64,000 nt of DNA from Marisa cornuarietis (taxonomy: Eukaryota; Mollusca; Gastropoda; Architaenioglossa; Ampullariidae): contig SMMW01000576.1 of the NCBI GenBank assembly GCA_004794655.1, forward strand, positions 310,001 to 374,000, read 5' to 3'. Below are positions 14,101 to 21,525 of the stretch, in pieces (position 1 is the first letter of the stretch; every line of letters begins with the position of its first letter). The notes beneath the pieces are model-generated. The model had not been told where the DNA came from and made no database searches. It worked only from the letters and a program-made list of their open reading frames with translations. The translations under genes and the position numbers were made by a program.

Positions 14101-16229
14101 ATAATGTCGACCTACAAATCAATAAAGTAAGATCATGATTAATATTTTCACTCACAACCAAAGCAATATGAATTGAAAATGAAAGGACTTTCATAAATAA
14201 GTAACTTGATTTGTTCTGGTACACACACACATGCACACACACAGAATATTTACTTCACTCTATTTAAAAAGAATTACAAGTTTGCATGTGCAGAATTTTC
14301 TAGTAAATAATTACTTTCCTTTTTCCAGCTTATAAATTTGGATTAAGCCCACTGCTACTGTCCAGCCAAGTACCGCTGTTGAATGACTTTGTCAATAGTA
14401 TGTACAATCAATTTTTTCCATTTTAACATCTGTTTTATCATGTTTTTGAAAAAGACAAACATAATCACCACCAAAATTCTTCAGGGAAAATAAGTTTTGG
14501 TAAAATGTGCATTGTATATGAGCATTTTCATAACATTTGAGTTAATAGTAATGCATCATTATTCAAATCATATGTCCACAATTAAAGAGTTTTTGAATAA
14601 AATAAAATGTATCTAAAATAAATGCTTTTGCTCATCCTACTATTACAACCACCTTTTGAACTGATCACTATATCTACAAATGAAAAATATATGTCCTTTA
14701 TTTGACACTGACCACTATTTTATGTCCCGTTGAAGTGCTCACAAAAATTTGACACACACAACAATTTCATTAGTCATAGACAAACAGCATTTCAGCATGA
14801 AACTGCCTTTGCGAAACATGTTATTTCAATTCCTTTTTTTCTGATATACCTCCTGAAATTATTAACCACTCTGTAGAAAGTCTCTTTTTTACTGTTTTAT
14901 GTGACTTTTACAAGGCACTTGGATGCCATTGCAAGAATTTATTGGAAACTGGGTTAAAGGCTATGAAAGCATGAACTACATAGCTGGTCCTGCTTACGAC
15001 ACTAACAGTGATGGTTTGGCTGATACACTGGACCAGATTAAGAGGTCAGGCAAGGGCAAGATTTATACTTCATTTCACTTATATGATAAATATATGTTAA
15101 GTAAATAAGTACATGATGAAACCTTTACATTAGTGTAGCACTGTGATAGCATGATAAAATATACTTTTGTTGTATGTGTGGATTTTCACATTTTTTGTTG
15201 GATAGCTTGGTTAAAGAGATCTTCATCATTATTTATTACGCCAATGTCAGTGATAGCTGTAACAGGGTGCCCAGTAGTGTAATGGTTAAAGTGCGTTAAA
15301 CAATGGAATGCTCTCTGTATGTGACACCTGTTGGTGGGGCTGGCTTCCCAGGTATTCTCTCCTCTCCTTCATCCCTTTCCCTTTGTAATGTGAAATCACC
15401 TCTAGTAGGTGAAACTACTTTTCTTCCAAGCCAACCATATAACACCACTGAAGTATCTATTTCCATTGAGCTAATCTTACATCTATCATTTTTGTTGTAT
15501 GTATTGTTAACACAGGGGTGAAACACTCTGGTATGGTGTCTCCTAAAATGTATCTGCACACACCATGCACTGTATTTTAAAATGGTATTGCATTTCAAGC
15601 TGATGCTTGAGAGTATCCACATTGTTAACAATTTATCCTTTCCTGAGCTGTAGATTTTCAGACTGATAACAGCTTTTCTTTTCTGCAGATCCAATAACAC
15701 TGTGCCTACACATCTTTTTGTAATTGTTGCGCGATGTGCAAACAAATCTTCAGATCTGACCAAGGTCCAGTGTCCAGATGTCCAGACCTTGTCTTTTATC
15801 CTTCCACAGAAAGACACATCCCAAATCTTTAACTGTCAGGTACTTTTATCAGAAACTTTTTTTCCCTTTCATATCTGTTTTTTTTCAACAGTTTAAAAGT
15901 TCTGCTGCCTTTTTTTCTTCCCAGTAATGCACATGATGCTTACAGAATCAGAAGCACAAGGGATAATTTAACAATTCAGTCATATCAAAGAAATTCTAAA
16001 AAGTGGGTCTATGATGTTAGTACCACATGTGGAGCATTCATTAACCCAGAAAAATGCATCCTTCTTTCATTTACAGTCTGCTTTGCAGTATCTTGTGGAC
16101 AATGAAGCTAGAGTCCGAGATGTGGAACTAATCACAGGGTTCCAGTTTTTTCCTGCCATTCCCTTCACACAAGCTGTTGCCATGCGTACATACCTACCAA
16201 GTGGCTTGTGGGAAATTTCTTCTAGCTAG
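2004..16229 (+). CDS. Tandem-unit ectonucleotide pyrophosphatase/phosphodiesterase (ENPP), 5' end outside window
   Basis: Multi-exon gene read in one continuous frame. Coding blocks: 2004-2150, 2383-2515, 2972-3040, 3234-3363, 3631-3781, 4235-4455, 4760-4925, 5261-5380, 5869-5944, 6298-6331, 6541-6679, 8390-8498, 8822-8989, 10162-10312, 11329-11398, 11678-11765, 12324-12484, 13435-13629, 13897-14029, 14329-14397, 14915-15044, 15689-15839, 16077-16229 (stop TAG). All phases agree and all borders are AG/GT. The first six exons are the C-terminal nuclease-like domain of one ENPP unit. The rest is a complete second unit: phosphodiesterase domain with metal-ligand Asp (SLDGFRPDY), nucleophile Thr ([10 protein letters not shown]), [12 protein letters not shown] and GGDHGWDN motifs, then another nuclease-like domain. 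ENPP enzymes are ecto- or secreted enzymes that hydrolyse nucleotide or phospholipid phosphodiesters; the substrate here cannot be assigned. The closest family resemblance is to ENPP1-3. The N-terminus, including any signal anchor or somatomedin-B domains, lies before position 1. Two separate genes is the alternative, but unit 1 has no stop codon in its spliced frame. Confidence 0.85.
2383..2515 (+). CDS. ENPP unit 1, exon b
   Basis: 133 nt, phase 0 to 1. It encodes an acidic, Cys-containing stretch ([13 protein letters not shown]) typical of the ENPP nuclease-like domain surface. Its length and phase equal those of the unit 2 exon at 13897-14029. Confidence 0.8.
2972..3040 (+). CDS. ENPP unit 1, exon c
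   Basis: 69 nt, phase 1 to 1. It encodes [17 protein letters not shown] and continues in frame to the next exon. Same length and phase as the unit 2 exon at 14329-14397. Confidence 0.75.
3234..3363 (+). CDS. ENPP unit 1, exon d (EF-hand-like calcium loop)
   Basis: 130 nt, phase 1 to 2. It encodes [18 protein letters not shown]. The D-x-N-x-D-G-x-x-D loop is the structural Ca2+ site of ENPP nuclease-like domains. Same length and phase as the unit 2 exon at 14915-15044. Confidence 0.9.
3631..3781 (+). CDS. ENPP unit 1, exon e
   Basis: 151 nt, phase 2 to 0. It encodes [14 protein letters not shown] and [10 protein letters not shown], the family motifs 'P.P.HY..V...C' and 'L..FILPH'. Same length and phase as the unit 2 exon at 15689-15839. 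Confidence 0.9.
3982..4046. repeat. Compound (GTGA)n / (GT)n microsatellite
   Basis: About eight gtga units followed by a gt run, inside an ENPP intron. Confidence 0.95.
4235..4455 (+). CDS. ENPP unit 1, exon f: end of nuclease-like domain plus inter-unit linker
   Basis: 221 nt, phase 0 to 2. It contains [16 protein letters not shown], the family hallmark 'AR..D.E..TGL.F', then RTYVPTTLW where unit 2 terminates. Instead of stopping it runs on through [19 protein letters not shown]. This resembles the 'W.EE.C....EPQCP' stretch that normally precedes the phosphodiesterase domain in ENPP1/3. If the following intron were retained, a TGA just inside it (4457-4459) would end the protein. Confidence 0.9.
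4760..4925 (+). CDS. ENPP unit 2, exon 1: catalytic core (metal Asp, nucleophile Thr)
   Basis: 166 nt, phase 2 to 0. It encodes [17 protein letters not shown] and [15 protein letters not shown]. The Asp of SLDG is a zinc ligand and the Thr of TKTFPNH is the phosphodiesterase nucleophile by family knowledge. It joins exon f in frame as ..CPS-N-YRPV... Confidence 0.95.
5261..5380 (+). CDS. ENPP unit 2, exon 2
   Basis: 120 nt, phase 0 to 0. It encodes [16 protein letters not shown] and WWGGEP, matching the universal ENPP string '[12 protein letters not shown]'. Confidence 0.95.
5869..5944 (+). CDS. ENPP unit 2, exon 3
   Basis: 76 nt, phase 0 to 1. It encodes LWVTAQKQ and [11 protein letters not shown], the family motif 'W.TA......T.FWPGSDV'. 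The usual Pro of 'WPGS' is Val here. Confidence 0.9.
6298..6331 (+). CDS. ENPP unit 2, exon 4 (34-nt small exon)
   Basis: 34 nt, phase 1 to 2. It encodes [11 protein letters not shown], equivalent to 'GI.P..Y..YN'. Acceptor atttcag, donor gtacgt. Confidence 0.8.
6541..6679 (+). CDS. ENPP unit 2, exon 5: second metal-site motif
   Basis: 139 nt, phase 2 to 0. It encodes [20 protein letters not shown], then [15 protein letters not shown]. The Asp and the second His of DQPDHTAH are metal ligands in the family. Confidence 0.95.
7175..7362 (+). mobile_element. Full-length tRNA-derived SINE (188 bp) with 13-bp target-site duplication
   Basis: It has a Pol III A-box-like tggcgcaatggt (about 7187-7198) and a B-box-like ggttcaggtct (7238-7248), a shared body, and a 3' end 'taaaacaccaatttcctcct'. 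It is flanked by tcctgtccctcag at 7162-7174 and 7363-7375. No poly(A) tail, so it probably borrows the tail of a partner LINE. Lies in an ENPP intron. Confidence 0.9.
7524..7975. repeat. Minisatellite, about 100-bp unit, about 4.5 copies
   Basis: Units start near 7524, 7621, 7721, 7821 and 7928 with the core 'tattttgagtgcgggagaag', then 'caccactgcactgtgtag', 'tgttctggtccactgacaag' and 'tggctcacatacctcaaaat'. Copies are diverged and vary from about 97 to 107 bp. Intronic. Confidence 0.85.
8390..8498 (+). CDS. ENPP unit 2, exon 6: SDHG metal motif
   Basis: 109 nt, phase 0 to 1. It encodes [20 protein letters not shown], then VVSDHG. The Asp-His pair binds zinc. The next exon begins with Phe, giving SDHGF where most ENPPs have SDHGM. 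Confidence 0.95.
8822..8989 (+). CDS. ENPP unit 2, exon 7
   Basis: 168 nt, phase 1 to 1. It encodes [21 protein letters not shown] and [10 protein letters not shown], matching 'C.K...L..Y', 'YGP..R.'. Donor ttgtgagt. Confidence 0.9.
9164..9990 (-). mobile_element. 5'-truncated non-LTR retrotransposon (jockey/CR1-like RT C-terminus and 3' UTR), antisense
   Basis: On the minus strand an open frame (9894 to 9445) ends with [14 protein letters not shown] and CNTFLKTL, the typical C-terminal tail of jockey/CR1-type RTs ('G..LWN.LP..LR.....F...L'), preceded by [12 protein letters not shown]. The 3' UTR includes an A-run (T-run 9339-9356 on +) and ends near 9164 in 'cgtaaataaagattt'. The RT catalytic core is missing. 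Inserted in an ENPP intron in the opposite orientation. Confidence 0.75.
10162..10312 (+). CDS. ENPP unit 2, exon 8
   Basis: 151 nt, phase 1 to 2. It encodes [20 protein letters not shown] and [13 protein letters not shown], matching the family 'YLK..LPKRLH....RI.....DP.W'. Confidence 0.9.
10873..10930. repeat. Possible short interspersed repeat boundary
   Basis: The string 'aataataatacagtgaacttatatagtgcc ... ggcgctttagag' resembles a widespread invertebrate repeat terminus. Recognised by pattern only; no second copy was found in this window. It is followed by a (CA)n-rich stretch. Confidence 0.3.
11329..11398 (+). CDS. ENPP unit 2, exon 9: last zinc-ligand His
   Basis: 70 nt, phase 2 to 0. 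It encodes [17 protein letters not shown]. The His in GGDHGWDN aligns with the metal His of 'GFHGSDN' or 'GNHGYDN' in the family. Confidence 0.95.
11678..11765 (+). CDS. ENPP unit 2, exon 10
   Basis: 88 nt, phase 0 to 1. It encodes [20 protein letters not shown] and NIELYNMI, the ENPP string 'A.F.G.GP.F......PFENIE.YN'. Confidence 0.95.
12324..12484 (+). CDS. ENPP unit 2, exon 11
   Basis: 161 nt, phase 1 to 0. It encodes [16 protein letters not shown], the universal '..PAPNNGT.GSLNHLL' motif ending the phosphodiesterase domain, then a Ser/Asn-rich linker with a Cys pair (SCNCS). Confidence 0.95.
13435..13629 (+). CDS. ENPP unit 2, exon 12
   Basis: 195 nt, phase 0 to 0. It encodes [18 protein letters not shown] and [15 protein letters not shown], corresponding to unit 1 exon a ('..PLWTSYTV' family motif). 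Confidence 0.85.
13897..14029 (+). CDS. ENPP unit 2, exon 13
   Basis: 133 nt, phase 0 to 1, the same as unit 1 exon b. It encodes a Cys- and Ser-containing stretch ([20 protein letters not shown]). Confidence 0.8.
14329..14397 (+). CDS. ENPP unit 2, exon 14
   Basis: 69 nt, phase 1 to 1, the same as unit 1 exon c. It encodes [20 protein letters not shown], aligning with 'YGFL.P..L......EA.L.TN..P'. Confidence 0.8.
14915..15044 (+). CDS. ENPP unit 2, exon 15 (EF-hand-like calcium loop)
   Basis: 130 nt, phase 1 to 2, the same as unit 1 exon d. It encodes [20 protein letters not shown]; the D-x-N-x-D-G-x-x-D calcium loop is intact. Confidence 0.9.
15262..15360 (+). mobile_element. Diverged SINE copy
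   Basis: Contains a degraded head (ggtgcccagtagtgtaatgg) followed by 'ctctctgtatgtgacacctg' and 'ggggctggct', in the same order as the SINE at 7175. Heavily diverged and partly deleted; intronic. Confidence 0.5.
15689..15839 (+). CDS. ENPP unit 2, exon 16
   Basis: 151 nt, phase 2 to 0, the same as unit 1 exon e. It encodes [15 protein letters not shown] and [11 protein letters not shown]. Confidence 0.9.
16077..16229 (+). CDS. ENPP unit 2, terminal exon with stop
   Basis: 153 nt including TAG. It encodes [17 protein letters not shown] and [19 protein letters not shown], the normal ENPP C-terminus. It corresponds to unit 1 exon f, which does not stop here. Confidence 0.92.
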   Translation, partial: SALQYLVDNEARVRDVELITGFQFFPAIPFTQAVAMRTYLPSGLWEISSS

Positions 16230-17135
16230 ATCTCACCAGGCTAGCTGTCAAGCCTCCTTCACCATTCATAATTATCATGTACCAAATGAGAGGTTTTTAT
16301 GCAAAATCACATCCCATTAACAATAGACATTGTTCATGAATACAGGCAAATGAGAAAAAAGAATGCTGAAATGGACTGATCATATTAAGAGTAAAATGTT
16401 GAACACCTAGATCCCCTTATATATAAAAACAGATTACCCATGTGTCATTGAAATGTCATTGTAATTGATTTGAATACTCTTTCATATATGAACTCTTGCC
16501 ATTATCAAAACTAAATTCATGATCCATTGCCTGATTTTTAATGTTGGAAGGTTTTGCAGCATACATCTTTGTCATTTTGATTGATTGCTGTGTACATGCA
16601 TGAGCGTCAGAGAGAATGTGTGGCTACATCATTGCTCTTGTTGGCATACAAGTACAGAATCATATGTATACAGAGACACATTATTCAGGAATTTAAAACT
16701 ATAATTTTTGGTTTATATTCCCATAGATTAAAAAGAAAAACTGTACCCTCCCTTCTATGACCTTTGACATTTTCATTTAGGTTGTGTCTAGAAACCACAA
16801 CTATTGTGATTATATTTAAGTGACACAGATGTTTCAGTGTTTTACTATGGAGATTTTATTTTTCCCCCAGGGATGTATTTTGATGTACTTTTTTGGGCAG
16901 AATATCTGTTGCCGGTCTAGCTTTAACCTGGCCCTTGATATCATACATTAAATGGTGCACATCACCTCAGTGTCCATCATGTTCATCTACACTTGCAAAA
17001 TCTGTTCCCATACTTGTCACATGAATTGTAGATCAAATTACTACTGCTTACTGTATGTTATACATTAGTCCTATATCTTGTTTCAGACTTATGATAGAAC
17101 ACTAAAGCTGATAATAAAGCATGTAATAAAAGATA
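16230..17135 (+). other. Probable 3' UTR of the ENPP gene
   Basis: AT-rich sequence after the ENPP stop with no coding potential. Two AATAAA hexamers (17113-17118 and 17125-17130) are the best polyadenylation candidates. The exact end cannot be seen. Confidence 0.5.
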
Positions 17136-19199
17136 TTTTATGTCAAAATGTTGGAACCACATATGTAATTACAAATAGTATTTCAGACACTACATGTGGA
17201 AATTCTTTTACATTGATAACAACTTTTTGTATAATTTCAATTTGTCCTTTCAAGTTTATTTTTTATCAAAGGTGTCCACATCTTTTGTATACACCGTGCA
17301 ACAAGTTTATGAGAACAACGTGATGACACAAGACTATCATTACAATAATACCAGACAGAAAAATTCTTGCCTAGATATAATTTTAAGATTGGTTTGCATG
17401 TTCAGTACGGTCACTTTGACCACCAGTCACACATTTACAGGCAAAATCATTTATTCATTTCATTTATTGGCTATGAGACCAGGAGCTGCGGCACTTAGAG
17501 GCAAGAAGAAGAAAAAAAGACTTGTTGGAATAGGTAGGGATTGTAAGTAAGCACCTAAGTGCAGACATTCACAAAATCAGAAAAATGTGTTTATTATAGA
17601 AGAGGGCATTTGAGCAAGTCATCTTCAAAACTAGTAAGTCTCATGTTTCATGCTCTGTGTTTTCATTATTCCAAAGATATGCAGCATACAAAAATTATAA
17701 CCAAATATATTTCTCTGATTTCTGTGGTAAGAAGTCTAACAAGTCAGTAACCCCACTATCGTCTGTCTTCTGTGTGAATGAGGGAGAGAAAAACCAGGTA
17801 AGAAAGGCAAACCCCAAGGACTGATCTCAGCATTTCTAGTGATGGACTCCAAGACTCAAGATTGAGGTGAAGATGAGCCTTGGATTATCAATATTTGGAA
17901 TCAAAAGCATTTCACTAAGTAAAATTATGGGATGTAAATAAAAAAAATTACTGGCAAAATTGTCAGGACAAAGAACATGCAGCTTCTACATAACTAGTCA
18001 TTCTAGCCATAGACAGTTTTTGTTTCCTGGCCTTTCAATAACAGGCACTTTTAGCCACTACACCAATTTCTCATGTACTTCTTGATTTATATTTATTATA
18101 AAACTTAAGGCAATTTGGAGGTCATTACAAAATAATGACTTGGTTTGAAGGTCTGTTTACATGGCAGATGGTGGTTGCTATTTAGAACATGCTAGATGAC
18201 AGAGACAATAAGGTAACGTGCAGCAAGACAAAAACCGTCAGCCTCTGACTGCAACTGGTAGAATTGTGTATCATCTTGATGACATCACTTACCCATCACC
18301 TACACCTGATGGTGTCACCTACTAAACTTTATTCTTCTTGGTGATACTCATCAATTGCCTGCTACCTATCAATCCTTTACCTGACACCTAACTTTACTCC
18401 CCTGGGAATTCACCACACTGTCAATAGCAGCTTGATTTTAAATCGCAAGAAATTGAAATTTAAATGAAATTTTAAACTCAATGTTAGGTAATTTTTAAAA
18501 AATTATGTGGAGTCACCTACCAAACCTTACTCTCAATTGCGTCACGATAAACCTATAGACTTTTCTCCCCTTGGAATTCACTGCATTGTTCATGGCAGTC
18601 TAAGCTGCTTAGTTTGAGTCACGCAGCACTTACAACTGAAACTGGCTTTGGACAACGGACCTGTGAACCTCAATAATAGTAATGCTAATAATACATATTA
18701 TTGACCTAATTTCATTAAAATAATGCTGAACGTTTCGTTGTCACTAGTCTTGGACAACCGTGAATGGTTCACTCGTATACTTTCCTCCCCCCCCCCCACT
18801 CCCATCATTGATAATGCAGGCATTTTTCATGAGTCCATACTCTCCCAAATCCAAAATATATAAAATTAAACTGTAGTTTAGTTACTTTGCATGGTTTGAC
18901 AGAATAGTGGAGGAAAGCGTATACTGACTGTGCTTGTGATGGTTCAATCTTTACTGATTGTACAAGGCACAAATCCACAATAGTAATTTGTCCGGCTCAC
19001 GCAAAGAAGACAAGACTACGTCACAAATTGATTCTGTATTTATATACGATAAGTTTTCAAGATGCTGCTTAAAACTGCTGCCGATCGATCTGTAATGACA
19101 ACGAGCATATAGTAGGCTGTCCTCTCATACGGCATAGCTAATGCTACTATTTAATATGTATACAGGTCAATGCTAAAACAAGTAATAGTGATTCGTAGT
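17136..19199. other. Intergenic region between the ENPP 3' UTR and the next promoter
   Basis: AT-rich, CpG-poor, no coding exon recognised. It includes a C-run at 18787-18797. No clear mobile element was identified. Confidence 0.5.
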
Positions 19200-20470
19200 G
19201 CTTCAGTCGAAGTGCCACTCAGTGACTCATCAAGCGCCCCGAACACATAAAAATCACTATTGACCAAGTGAGGAAGTTTAATTTTATCCATTACTGGTGA
19301 CTGGCAATTAACTTGCGTTCAGCGTCACCTTTGTTGCTATTTGTTTTCCTCGAGCCAGCAACATCCGTAACGGACAATGAGACTCACTGACTGTGACAAG
19401 CCCACGAACTTGTATTATACACATCCGTGGACAAGCCCATGATGTTGATGATGATGATGTTGATGAGGCGGGAGATTTTTGCCCGCGGAAGTTTGTAGTT
19501 GTGTGACGTCAGAGAACTACCCACAGTCCTTGGCGCACAATTTACTTTCCGTAAACCTCGCGAAGACTGACAGTCCCGTCCACTACAATGGATAAGGGCT
19601 GTCGACGGCCGCACGAAATGACGATGGGCTAGCTCACTATTTGGTGTTCACATTAGGGAATGTGACCAGACTGTTCAAACAGACAAGTGCTTCGTAACTT
19701 GCAGTGTGTGTCGTCACGGAGGAAAAGAATCATATCGACAAACCGTGGCACATCTGGAGCGTCTGAGTCCACATGGCGGACTGCTTCGGAAGTGAACGCG
19801 GTAATTTGAGCCTAATAAGTTTTGAGAACAGTCATGTCACCCAGCAAATGTAAATATTTGTGTCATCACTGCTACATCAGGATTTTTGAATACAAGCGTA
19901 GTCGTAGTCTGTTCAGATGATATGGCTATTTGAAGTGTTACCTTTCTTTCGTTATACATTAGGCTCCTGGATTCACGAAGTTCAGAGTAAAGAAACTCAA
20001 AAAGATTGTAATAATGTATGCCGGAGATTTACAATCAGCCCAGTGCCTTAAGTGGCTGGAGTCTCTGTCAGGAAGGTTTTACGCGTATAATCATTCGTCA
20101 TGAGAAAAATAACGCGAGGGTGTGTCGAAAGTAACAGCATGCAAAAGGAAACGATGGTCTCGACCCCTTCATGGATTGCTGTAAATGTGATCGCGTTCCG
20201 CTGCAGCAGATCAGAATGACTCAACTTAATGTGAAGCGATTCTTTTGGAAAACTGGATAGACTGAGTTTGACTGAAACTGTTGAACGTTGGTGAACACAG
20301 ATTCACACGGGACTATTTGTGATGGCAATTCTGCTGGAATATTCTATGCACAAAATGTCTGCTGTTTCCAGACAAAGCAATGGGTAAATTATGTTTCTGA
20401 ATTACAAACACTCTGCTGACATTCATCACTGTTGATCTCATTGTCTGCTGATGATTTATCAAATAATAAT
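19200..20470 (+). promoter_or_regulatory. Putative promoter and 5' UTR of the SAM-domain/MAST 5' module
   Basis: CpG frequency rises visibly compared with the flanks between about 19.2 and 20.1 kb, and a palindromic CRE (TGACGTCA, 19504-19511) is present. The region ends at the first ATG of a 352-codon exon. The in-frame TGA near 20417 shows the ORF does not extend further upstream. The transcription start is not determined; no TATA box is claimed. Confidence 0.45.
19504..19511. promoter_or_regulatory. Palindromic CRE (TGACGTCA)
   Basis: Perfect 8-bp CREB/ATF consensus in the CpG-richer zone about 1 kb before the ATG at 20471. Binding is inferred only from the consensus. Confidence 0.5.
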
Positions 20471-21525
20471 ATGGCTTCATCCAAAAAATTGGCAACACAA
20501 GTGGGACGCACATCATCTAGTCCAAGCAATCGACAGGTTTCACAAATTTTTTATTCAGTATCACCCACACCTGCTAATTGTCCAGAAAAATGTGATGATG
20601 CTATGCAAAAATCTTCATGTGCTGCTACTGGTTCTCAAGAAAATGCAGTCACCATTTCAGCACACCCATGTACCCAGCAGCTGTCACCTCAAGTTCACAT
20701 TTCAGAAATTAGAATTGAACTTGGAGCTCCAGCATGGGCAGATGAAGCAGACAGTGACAGCTCCAGCAGCAGTGATGGTGCAGCAACAGTGAAAGATGTA
20801 GAGCAGACAACCCCTAAAAAATGTCCGCCAATGCCAGGAGCTGATGTGCAGACAGACAGTGAATCCGGTAGCAGCACTAATGCAGAGAATGAAACTAGTA
20901 AGCCTAGTTACAAAGAGGAATTAGCAGCCACCAGCAAGCAGGATCGAAGTAAATGTCCAGCAGAGATAAAGATAGAACAACCATCCCCTGTTTTGCTGCG
21001 AAGGTTTAAAAGTGCATCAGTTAGACCTACTACGCCAGAGTCTCTTAGTCCACGGTCATCCTTGAGAGAGCATACCCTTACTTCTACTCCTGTCAGAAAA
21101 ATTCGCATGTATGAAAAGCAGCCTTTATCACGCACAGGACTTCATCGAGAACTGGCCTTCGATGACAGTGCAGAGACATCTTCATCATCTCCAGAACTGT
21201 CAGCAAGTATGGAAAAGTGCCGTGCAGAATTACTGAATGATGACAGCCATAGTGAACCCAGGCTAACAGATTTTGCGGTTGATCAGCTAGAACTGATGCC
21301 AGTTCCAATCAACAAACAGCTGCGTATCATCACATCTGTGGATCGTGCACTCAATCCAAGGAGACGGTGCTTGTCCATGTCCTCTAAGCCAGATCGTGTC
21401 TTAGGATATGGACGTTCCTCCTCAGAGAACCTTGAACATGTTGTCTTTTTGGATTTCCTGAAAAAGCACAAAATGGCACCTTACCTCAACAGCTTCCCAT
21501 CTAGCATGACCATGGCCGACTTCAG
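20471..21525 (+). CDS. SAM-domain leader, exon 1 (Ser-rich region and first half of SAM)
   Basis: It opens with ATG at 20471 ([13 protein letters not shown]), the first ATG after an in-frame stop near 20417. Residues 1-320 are low-complexity, Ser/Thr/Pro-rich and probably disordered, with an acidic Ser run ([16 protein letters not shown]) and basic SP-type phosphosite-like motifs ([20 protein letters not shown]). Residues from about 322 begin a SAM-like helix bundle: [17 protein letters not shown]. The exon ends in phase 2 at a gtgagc donor, splitting the SAM domain. I do not recognise the whole protein. It is either a lineage-specific N-terminus of MAST or a separate gene. Confidence 0.75.

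Noticed and set aside
15296..15817. 173-aa minus-strand ORF
   Set aside because: It overlaps, in antisense, the ENPP exon at 15689-15839 and a SINE remnant; no family motif.
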